DNA of 64,000 bases, from contig CM045732.1 in assembly GCA_024760905.1 (NCBI GenBank), positions 56,379,496-56,443,495 on the forward strand, read 5' to 3'. Numbering within the stretch: position 1 is the stretch's first letter; every line of letters starts with the position of its first letter. Of this stretch, positions 37,377 to 48,895 are shown one piece after another. The stretch is from Plotosus lineatus. Lineage: Eukaryota; Chordata; Actinopteri; Siluriformes; Plotosidae. Position numbers and translations under genes: made by a program. Under the pieces are notes generated by a model. The model searched no databases. It was not told the DNA's origin and was given only the letters and a program-made list of their open reading frames with translations.

Positions 37377-37494
37377 ATATACACATATACATGTACGTAT
37401 AGGTCAGTTGGGGGGGGGTGATCCTACTTCACGGAATTCGGTAGTCGCGTGGGGATCTCGGTCCTAATGAACCGCGGAAAGTGAGGGATCCCTG

Positions 37495-37606
37495 TATATG
37501 CAATGTTAGTAATACAAACTGCAAACATTATCATAATAATCTGTAATCAGTGATAATGTTTTCTAATATAAAAAGCAAGGCATTATTAATATGAGAGAGA
37601 GAGAGG

Positions 37607-37651
<45 letters not shown>

Positions 37652-37938
37652 TCTCTCAGAATATCAAGTCTATGTGCAGGACTGAGCAGTGGTCTGTTAG
37701 CCTTTTTTTTTAAATGTAGTTTGGTTCCCTCAGTTCTGTTTTATTCTAGCACGCGTGTCTGTGTCTTTTTCTATGTGATCAATCGTGATTTCTAAATATG
37801 CACCAGACTACATACAATCCAATATGAAGTTTTAACAGACAAGTACTCAGTGACCATGTGCTCCCTGTTAAAGTGCCCTCTGTAATGTGTAAGGTAAATA
37901 TATAGAATAGTGCAGTAGTGTCGTATATGGTGTATTTA
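37495..37938. other. Intergenic, with GA microsatellite
   Basis: A (GA)n tract lies at about 37591-37646. The fndc4 3' UTR or a further terminal exon would fall here or further left; none is recognised. Confidence 0.45.
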
Positions 37939-38025
37939 TCACTGAAAGTGGAAAGGTAATGTCTTTAAGTAGCCTGCAGTGATTATATTACAGTCGTCTG
38001 TGTCAGTCAGCGGGATGGGGCTCAC
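37939..38025 (-). other. fndc4: Disputed C-terminal extension of fndc4
   Basis: After GGLLGNK the sequence has a good donor (AAG then GTGAGC), yet the frame stays open for 28 more codons (VSPIPLTDTDDCNIITAGYL and on to a TGA). Read-through gives a total length close to mammalian FNDC4. Splicing would instead need a short SPSINTIDV-like last exon, which I could not find to the left. Confidence 0.45.
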
Positions 38026-38529
38026 CTTGTTCCCCAGAAGCCCTCCATTATGGTAATCTGGAGTACTGTGCACAGAGAGGGGTTTGGTCTTCTCCTTACT
38101 GTGGTTGTTTGAGTCATTGTCTTTAATTATCTCATACTGCCTACAGAAGAGGGCAATCACAGCTGCACCAAGACAAATACACCCGGTTACAAAGCTGATG
38201 AGATTCGTTTGACCTCAGGCAATGGCATCTGGCCAAAAGAGCTATACTGTATTCAAAACCAAATACATGCTCTAAAGTGCTCTTATTCCTGGTCTGGAGA
38301 TTGAATTGCATTTTGAGAAAAAAATTCTTCAATACCAATACTGTAGTATAAAATAATAATTATAAAGTTATGCTAGTTTGCACTTTATTTTATATTATTT
38401 ATTTTTAAATGTTGTAATGTTTTAATGTTGTTTTAAACAGTTACCTGCCCACATTAGTAGCACAGTCGTAATGATTAACATCTCACCGGTTTGAAGGTGC
38501 CTGGAAAGACCTTCTACTGAGGGGTCACC

Positions 38530-38583
<54 letters not shown>

Positions 38584-38627
38584 TGTATTAGTAGATTGTC
38601 ATGTCTAAAAAAAACTAGAAAAAGCAT

Positions 38628-38689
<62 letters not shown>

Positions 38690-39166
38690 ATGTATATACA
38701 GTCGGCCCCCAATTTACGAAATTAATCAGTTCCAGAGCCCTTTTCGTACTGCGGGGATTTCGTAAGTAGGGGTTGCATCTTACATTTTAAACGCCTAATT
38801 CGTTCCAAGGCTCCAGTCCTTGGACTGGATAAACCCCATAAACCCTTTGAAAATGATAAAAGTACACCAATTTTGTATGAATTATGTGTTAAAAGAAAAA
38901 TATTTATTAACACACACACACACACACACACCTCTCTCTCCCCCTCTCTCTTTTTCTCTCTCTCTCGATCTCCTTCTCTCGCACGCGTGTGCTGCGGGCC
39001 ACGCCCACAAGATGTAAATTCAAAGTGCATTCCCTGCTTGACAAACTCAACTTTAATTTGATTCCTTGAGGGATCGGAATTCCAGATGAGCTCAAATGCG
39101 CCCACATTTATTAAACATTTACTGAATTAAACAACTTCAAAAACTAAACTAAAATCTAAAGAAGTA

Positions 39167-39200
<34 letters not shown>

Positions 39201-39324
39201 GTGCATTTGGTGCGGGCCACGCCCACAAGACATGAATTCAAAGCGCATTCCCTGCTTGACCATTTACTGAATTAAAACAACTTAGAAAACTGAACTAAAA
39301 ACTAAAGCATTATTCCTTCTCTCC

Positions 39325-39369
<45 letters not shown>

Positions 39370-42300
39370 TCGCTGCGTGCTGCGGGCCACGCCCACAAGA
39401 CATGAATTCAAAGCGCATTCCCTGCTTGACAAACTCAACTTTAATTTGATTCCTTGAGGGACTGGGATGCCAGATGAGCTCAAATGCTCCCACATTTATT
39501 AAACGTTTACTGAATTAAAACAACTTAAAAAAACTAAACTAAAAACTAAAGAGTGAAGCTTCCTTCTGTCTCTATCTGGGAGGCCAGCGGGGCGGGATGT
39601 TGAGAGACAGCCAATGAGAGATCAACTCGCGCGTTGTGTGAAATTTTGATTGGCGTGTTTGAATTTTGAATTTCTTTTCGTAAGAGGGGGTTGTTTCGTA
39701 TTTTGGGGACAGAAACTCAAGAAAATGTTTTTCATAATCCGGGGATTTCGTACAAAGGGGTCTTCGTAAATTGGTTCGTAATTCGTAAATCTTGTGTGTT
39801 GCCAATGGGAGGGAGCTGCGTAATGTATTATGGAAATGCAGCTCCATAATAGCCAATGGGAGGGAGCTGCGTCATGGGTATTATGGATATACAGCTACCT
39901 CCTAGCCAATGGGAAGCCAGCGGGGCGGGATGTTGGGAGATAGCCAATGGGAGTCCAGCGGGGCGGGATGTTCGGAGAAAGCCAATGGGAGAGCAACTCG
40001 CGCATTGTTTGAATTTTTGAGATGGCGTGTTTCGTAACCTGGATTTTTCGTTTGTTTGGTCTTTCGTAAGGTGAGGTACCACTGTATTCGAGATGACTTA
40101 TAATGCGGATATCCATTAAAAGTGTGTTCTTAATTTTTTTCCATGGCTATATATAGTTATTTATTTATATTTTGTGGTGTGTGGTAGAATTATGAAGACA
40201 GCATGTCTTTGAGTACCTCCAACCGCAATGTTAGACTGGAAGTGATCTGATTTTTCAAGGGTTCGAAAATGAACCCTCTTGCTGGCTTGGCTCTCCCCAT
40301 GTAGCCCCACAGACTGCACCTGAATAATATAGTCTGTGTTTTCATCAAGGTCCCAAAGCACACAAGCACGACTGGTGGTGTTAATTTCCCTGATAAATCG
40401 CTGCATGAGGCCATCTTGTCTCTGCAAGACAAAACGTACAACATCAAACAGAGAAAACATGTATATTTGTAGATATGCCATATAGAGGTTTTATTAGAGA
40501 GAAGCAGATGCATAATTAAGTTATAAACTGAATGGCTTTCTCAGTTGATTAATGAATTCATATACACCAAACAGCCATAACATGACAAACATTATGACCA
40601 ATAACAACTGAAGTAACTAATATTTTATTATCTTGGTAAAGTGGCATCTGCCGAGTGAACTATTAGGGAGGTACTTCATATGAGGAGTGTGAAGTATTAG
40701 GCAGAAATTGAGTAGTCAGTTCTCAAAGTTGATGTGAAAAAGAAAAATGATCAAAAAGTGCACAATGTAATGGTTACAACAATCTATTTTATCTACAAAA
40801 CAGGAGGTGTTGTGAGGTGTTCCTGGTAAGCACTGCTAAATACCAGCCAAAGGCTGGTAGGACAACTAGCAAACTGGCAAGAATCTCATCTGTGCCCGAG
40901 GCTCACTCATGCTTGTGGCATGCGCAGGCTTCTACATCCGGTCCGATCCCACATAAGGGCTACTGTAGCACAAACTGCTGAAACTGGTAATGCTGGCTAT
41001 GATAAAAAGTGTCATAGGGTTGGCTAATGGGTAACAAGTCAGGTGGTGTTAATGCTATGGCTGCTTAGTGTATACAGCTACATATCATTTAAATAAGTGT
41101 ATAGAACCTGCTGGGAGATGGCGAAGCCAATTACAGCTTCCCCCTCTGGGACATTCCAGGATATAGTAGCTGAATTTACTCTCAGATGAGTGACAGACAC
41201 GTTGACAGGTGCAGCGGGACGGTCTGTTGATAGACATGAATTCAAACAATTTATCAAAATTTATTTCAAATTCACACCCACTAGAAATTTCACTAAATAA
41301 AAATTTAATCAAGCACCATTTTAAAATAAACATTTTACAATAATGTGGATGGGTATATAATTTTATTACAGGGAAATTTAAATTATTTAAATGCAAATTA
41401 TCTTTAAAGATTATATGTTCGTCCTTAAAACTGGGTTTAAAAAAAAAAAAAAAAAAATCAATTTTGGCTACAAAAAAATTGAAACCAACCCCCCCCAAAA
41501 AACAAAAAAACAAAAAAAAACCACAATATATACTTACATAACCTGAATCAGTAAAAACAGAAGTTGCACTAGGATTTCTGCATCGTGTAAGTAATTAAAA
41601 TAAGATGTGGGCTCTGGAACTTAATCAACATTAATGAAGGGTCAAACTTGGGGATAAACTGTATTAGCATATTCTAAACAGGAATGGCACAGTCATATTG
41701 GTCTGCAACGCCCGGATAAAAAAAAATCATTGTTCCCAGAGAATAACTCTTGAACTCACACACTTGAAGCAGGATGCATCGTTATCACCTGTGTCCATTA
41801 CGATTTAAACTCGGTCTAAGAAATAAACATTTTCTAGAATAGTACAGGGATCCCTCACTTTCTGCGGTTAATTGGGACCGAGATCCCCACACGAGCATCG
41901 AAATCCACGAAGTAGGATCAACCCCACAACCCCTCCCCATGACTGACATATACATACATGTATTTTTGATTTTTTTCTTTTTTGATTAACTGTTTTTGGG
42001 TTTTTACACCTGAGCCTAGCGGCTCATCAGGCCGGTGCTTATCCCCGGTTTCCGTAGCGTGAAGCAATCAGGAGTTCAACTCCTCCTGGATGGGACGCTA
42101 GTCCATCGCAGGTTACCCTCCCAGTATATTTTTACTGGTACACATTTATACTGCTGGGTGAACAGAGGCACACTTGTGGTTGAGACCTTGTCAGTGGGAT
42201 TTGAACTCGCAACCTCCCGATCATGAGCCCAACACTCTAACCACTACACCACCGGCTCCACACATACATACATGTATATGTGTATATAATATCAATAAAT

Positions 42301-44607
42301 ACATATTCAATGCTATAAACGCTTATAATAACAATTAAACATTCAAAAATAATGCATAAGATGTAAATAAAATATAAATACACACACAGAGAACGCGCGG
42401 GTGCACACGCAGATGCACACCTCACAACAATGTAAGTAGTTTCGATGGGAGGTTTTGGGTTGTTTTTTGCATAATTGGCCTTGTTTTTGTGGCGTTTTCC
42501 TTAACTCATTCCCCTATTCCTCCTTAATTTTCTTATTTTTTAATTCGATGAATATTTATTTATTTATTTTTTAATTTTTTAATAAACGCAATGCACTGGA
42601 GCCGCATGAATTGAAGCGCGAAGTATCAAGGGATCCCTGTATATACTTTAACAATTATGCCCCTCATGCTCAGAGTATGTTGCTGAGTATTACCCACAAT
42701 GTTCTATACCAGGGACGATCCAATCCAGTGACATCCATCTTGCCTTCCGTGCATAATTGTTCAGTACATTTTAACAGGAAGCTAAATGTGCAGCAATGTT
42801 TCCAGGCCACCTTTGATCATTTCATATTGCATGATCAATGTACAACTGCTGGCCCCATTAAGTATGACATGCAGTAGTTTTTTAAAGGGAACAGTAGTTT
42901 AATTGTGAGAATGACGAATCATTGAGATGATCTGGTAGTGCAATTATGTATAATATGCATGAATAGTTCAGTGTCATGAATGTGATGCTGTATGTGCCTG
43001 TGTATTATTCAGGTTAGTTCTCACACTGTGATGGAGTGGGTGAGAGTGGGCAGCCTGACAGCTCGAGAATAGAAGCTGTGCTTTAGCCCGGAGATTATAG
43101 AACAGCATACCATTTTTACCAAGGCACTGCCCACGGACGGCATTTAAAATTCTATTAAGAATATTTATTTTTCTCAGCATTTGAAGTCTGTTGCAGCACC
43201 AGGTCAGCTGTGTTATCATTGGTGGTTTTCTTTTCAACTCTTTTTGGTGATCAATTTATTTATTCTTTTAAAAATGTATTTTTAATTACCTAACTGTGAA
43301 GTGCAGAACTTCGGCTGACATTTGTTTTAATGTAATGTCTCTAGTTCTCAAGTTATTTGAACCTAGAGTTCATTTTAATTTTATCTTTAAAATTTCCTTG
43401 ACTATTCAACTTATTTTATGAGCACTGAATTGTTTTTAGTTTCCAATAATATGACTATTCAAAAAATATTTGCTCAATTAATATAATGTGTGCATGTTAG
43501 TTTATCTAACTATTAAATGTACAGAGCCTTTAATTCTCAAACTTTCTTTTATAAAAACTAATAGTCATTAAAACTTTGTTGAAATTATTCATAGGTTGAC
43601 ATAATTTTGAGTTATGGGGTGTTTATGTTAAAATTTAATTAAATCCACAAGGCAGTAAATATTAAAAACGTTATAAAATAATAAAATATAAGCTATTATG
43701 GAGATTAAAAAAAAAATCTTTCAGCCATGCTTTACAGGCTTCACACCTCTGGTGCCTTTACTTGGTTGTGGTTGGAGGAAAACTGTTGTGGCTTGGGAGT
43801 GTGGGGCTGAGATTATGTGCAAGTCTTCCTCACAGAACTGATACAGTAATGATGGATAGAGTTCCCAAGTGGGTGAGAAAATGTGATTTGACAGAAGAGG
43901 TACAGTAGGCCCTCTACTTACGAAAACCTCTGAGTACAAAAAATCCAGGTTACAAAAACATTTTCCTAAATATTTGTCCTCTTTTTACAAAAACAACCTC
44001 CTTTTTATGAAAGCGCCAAACGCGCAATTCAAAAATTCAAACGCGCCGTTCAAAAATCAAACAATGCACGAGTTGCTCTCTCATTGGCTGTCTCCCAACA
44101 TCCCGCCCTATTGGCCAAGAGGGAGCTGACCAGGACTCATACTTTCTGTTTGTCACACGCATGAAGGAGAGTTAAACAGGACTGTTGGCGTGTTTTGAGA
44201 TTGATCATGCAGCGTTATAGTTCGTTATCGCCGAAACCCCTCTACAATCGGGACGATATTGAAGCAGAAGGAGACCTTAAAGCGGAAATACAGTGATGGA
44301 GGCGATTATTTCGGTACGATATTGAAGCAGGAGCATGAAAACAGAGTGTGCCGTGGGACAAGACCACCGATCTCGCAAGGAAGCAAGTTAATATTGAATT
44401 AGTACCTCTGGTCTTTCAAACAGGTACTGTAATTCCACTTTAAATACAACATCCCGTCCATTTAACCATTTAAACATGTAAATACAATTGGTCCATCGGC
44501 TGCACGTTGCGTGTGGGTGGAGCCCGCATTCAGCAAAACACACCAGAGAGACAGTTTTTTTTTTTTTGTGAGTGTGAGAGACAGAGAGACAGAGAGAGAG
44601 ACAGTGC

Positions 44608-44658
<51 letters not shown>

Positions 44659-44969
44659 TGAGAGAGAGAGAGAGAGACTGCGTACAATCAATCAGAGGTG
44701 TTCTTTTAACTCTCTTTCGAGAGAGAGCACATTGCAGCTTATTTTTCGTTTTTCAAGTTGTTTAATTCAGTAAATGTTTAATAAATGTGGTGCGCTCCGC
44801 CGAATGTGAGCAAAACGCGGCTCATCTGGACCTCTGATCCCAAAAGAAAGCAAGTTAAAGTTGAGTCTGCAGCTCCGATCTATCAAGCAGGGAGTGCGCT
44901 TTGAATTCCCGTCTTAAAATGCTCCGGCGTCATGTGTGTGGGTGGAGCCCGCATTCAGCGGAGCGCACC

Positions 44970-45014
<45 letters not shown>

Positions 45015-48000
45015 AGAGAGAGAGACAGAGCGATAGAGAGAGATCGAGAGAGACAGTGTTGTGTGTTTGTGTATGTGCGTTAATAAAAATGTTTAATAAT
45101 GGTTTAATTAATAAATATGTTAATAAAATGACTTAATTTGTTAATAAAATGTTTCAATTGTTTAATAAATTATTTTCTTTTACTTTTAACACATTTCATA
45201 CATATTTCATACAAAATTGGTGTACTTTTATCATTTTTAAAGGGTTTATGGGGTAGTCTTGGGAGCCTTGGAACGAATTACACATTTTACATGTAAAATG
45301 CACTTCTACTTACGAAAACTCCAGGCTACGAAAAAGGCTCTGGAACGGATTAATTTCGTAAGTAGAGGGCCGGCTGTACTTATCTATCTTCAGCAGCTTT
45401 TGCAAAGTTTTGAAGAGCATCCATAAAGTTGCAATGCGTCTGCTTCTCTACTATCTATAGAATTTGGAAATTATCTGGGCACTGCCTGATTTGGGACGCT
45501 TATGATGTACTTTATGGTAAAAATGTTAGAAACAACAAAAGTGGAATCACACAAATGTCTACAATCTTTGTGTATAGGTACTGTAATAGTACAGTTTCCA
45601 TTCACTAGAACTAAGCAGCCCAGAGCTGTTCTAGCATGACTGCCTCTTTGCACAAAGTGAAGGTCACAAAGACATGATTTGCTAAAGCAGTGACACAGAA
45701 ACCTGAGTGACTTGAACAGATCTTTGACCTCAGTCCCACTAAATACCTTTTGGGTGAACTGGAACACTGATTGCACACAAGCCATCCTCATTTGATGGCA
45801 GTGTCTTATCTCACTAATACTCTTATGGCTGAATAGGCAAAAATCCTCAGGCACACTCCTTAATCTTGCGGAAAATATAGTGAAGGATACTGTAAGATCA
45901 GAGGACTAAATCAATAATGGGATTTTTGAAAGGGTTCCGATGGTCAAGTGTCCACTTAAGTGTTTCTTGGCCCTACAATGCTAGGTTTTTTTTTACAAGT
46001 GGAAAATCATCATTATATATACAGTCGGCTCTCTACTTACGAAAACCCCTCGTTATGAAAAAGGCTCTTCTGGAGTGGGTTAATTTTGTAAGTAGAGGTG
46101 CATGCACATGGAAAACGCATGATTCATTCCAAGGCTCCCAAGACTACCCCATAAACCCTTTAAAAATTATAAAAGTACACCAATTTTGTATGAAATATGT
46201 GTTAAAAGTAAAATTATTTACCTTTTTAAAAATCTCTCGAACCACCCATATGACGCCTTAAAGTCTGGGGGTTGCTGGTCTGAAGAACCCTCACCCCCAC
46301 CCTCCTTTCACGAGGTCCTTAAATATGGCGGTTACTTTTTCCGAAATAATTGCCTCCATCACTGTATCTCTGCTTTTAACGTCTCCTTCTACTTTAATAT
46401 CGTCCCGAATGTAGAGGAGTTTCAGCCATACTCCTTTGCGATTTCGCTGAACCGCATCTCACTTTCGTATTTTTTTATTATCTCCTGCTTCACTTTGATT
46501 GATAATGGAGCCCGCTTCTTCTTTTCGGTGTCACCGGGAATCACTTTCTTGGGGTCCATGATGGATAACAAAATATAACGCATAGCCTGAGCTGCACACT
46601 CTATCGAAAGTATGGAATGGAACTGATAAGGATTCATATTTACGCTAACAACAGACCGATGGATTATATAGTTATTGGTGCAAGTCATCAAGTCTTACTA
46701 CCAAAATTTTAAATATTACGTCCGATTTTTCTTTATTTTTTTGCATGTTTTCCCCCATTTCCTCACTAATTTTAGTCCTATCCAATTCCCACCAATCAGA
46801 TATTGTCTTCTCTATCACAGGACACGCTACCGACCAGGGCGGGCCGAAAGAATGCACACACCCCCCTCTGTGACATGTAATACAGTACTAACCACCCACC
46901 ACTTTTCGAAGTGATGCATGTGCTTCTGGGGGGTGGTCTAACAAACTCCGAGGGAAAGCACTATTTTCCCCCTTGTAAAAATGAGGTCATAGATGCCCAA
47001 GATTGGCTGCCGATTGCCAGTGAGAGCTTGGCCAATTAGCTCCCACGGGCTTTGATGGACATGTGACATTAAATCAGATGCGAACTTGTGATCTCCAGGT
47101 TAATGGTCACGCACCTTTTTAGTGCCCCACTCTGGAGCCCTATACCTTCTATTTTCTGACAAATATCTGCTTTAGTTTAATAGGGCAGTGATGGCCTGGT
47201 GGTAAAGGTGGTAAAACTACGACAGGAAAGAGCCAGCATGAAACCAGACAAAGTGGACAAAGCTACGATAAATAGCGATATCATTTCACACATATTGAAA
47301 ATGGCAATGCATCCTTTTATGTTTAACAGTATGCAGCACTATGTGAGCCCAACGCTGTATTTCTTCTTTTAAAGAATGTAGAAGATCAACATTAATTTGG
47401 CCATTCTTAAAGTTCTGTTACCTCTCTGATGAATCTGGGATTTTCTTCAGGATAATGGTGGCCTCCTACATTTTTTTTATTTCAGCCTTCCATTCACTTT
47501 AAACTAACAATCGCAGTTACCCCTGACACCCGATTTCTAGTGCACATCATATGAATCCTTGCTCACCTCAATTATAGACACTATATGAAAGACGTTTGTG
47601 AAGTACAGTCGGCCCCCTACCTACGAAATTAACCATTCCAGAGCCTTTTTCGTAATGTTGGGGATTTCGTAAGTAGGGGTGGCATCTTGCATGTTAAACG
47701 CCTAATTCGTTCCAAAGGCTCCAGTCTTTGGACTGGATAAACCCTTTAAAAATGATAAAAGTACACCAATTTTGTATGAAATATGTGTTAAAAGAAAATT
47801 ATTTATTAAACTATTTAAACATTTTATTAACATATTTATTAATTAAACCATTATTAAACATTTTTTATTAACACACACGCACACACACACACACACACAC
47901 ACCTCTCTCTCTCGCTCTCTCTTTCTCTCTCTCTCTCGCTGCGGGCCATGCCCACAAGACGTGGAATTCAAAGTGCATTCCCTGCTTGGCAAACTCAACT

Positions 48001-48844
48001 TTAACTTGATTCCTTCAGGGATTGGAATTCCAGATGAGCTCAAATGCGCCCACGTTTATTAAACATTTACTGAATTAAACAACTTAAAAAACTAAACTAA
48101 AAAGTAAAAGTCAAGCTTCCTTCTGTCTCTATCTGGGAGGCCAGCGGGGCGAGATGTTGACAGACAGCCAATGACAGAGCAACTCGCGCGTCATGTAAAA
48201 TTTTGATTGGCGCGTTTGAATTTTGAATTTCTTTTCGTAAGAGGGGGATGTTTTCATATCCTGGGGACGGAACCTTAGGAAAATGATCTTCGTAACCCTG
48301 GGATTTCGTACCAAGGGGTCTTCGTTAGTAGGGGCAGACTGTACTTATTGTGTTATACTGTTCTCAGATCACACCAAGCCTTGATTTGTCTGTCTTCTTT
48401 CTGGTACTGTGGTGTTTCTTGAGCACAGTTCTGAGTATTGTCTATGTCTATTGTACTGCTGACTGACACGTATGCACTGTTTTAACCTTAACCTTGCCCT
48501 TGGATCTGCCTCGGTTAAACCTGTACACCGAAGATACGGAACATGTTAATCATGACCTTGCCGTTGGATTTGTACCTGTTTGCCTGATGTCTGTGCTTTT
48601 GATGTGGATTTGCCTGTGACCTTGCTCTTGCCGTTGAACTCTGAACAGCTGTTTCTAAGATTTTATTGCTTTAATTCTCTCTGACCGTTTTTATCAAATC
48701 AATTGTTCTTCAGTTGTCTTTATAAAGAATAATACTGTAAGGTGTTTTTTTTTAAAGCAAAGTTTGTGCTGGGCTAAATAGACGTCATAACTGAATTATT
48801 CACCATGTATTTTACATTTATGAATATATTCATGGCTGGCAGTA

Positions 48845-48895
<51 letters not shown>

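Larger units (their letters stand above)
35866..37494. mobile_element. Tigger-like element interrupted by two LINE insertions
   Basis: The right end is the complement of CAGGGATCCCTCACTTTCCG, with TA beyond. The left end is TAGGGATCCTTCG after TATA. Without the LINE inserts the body matches the element at 41845-42639 in reverse orientation. No transposase frame is visible. Confidence 0.75.

Noticed and set aside
45471..45854. 127-codon minus-strand open frame
   Set aside because: The underlying sequence resembles a DNA-transposon repeat of fish; no domain and no splice partners.
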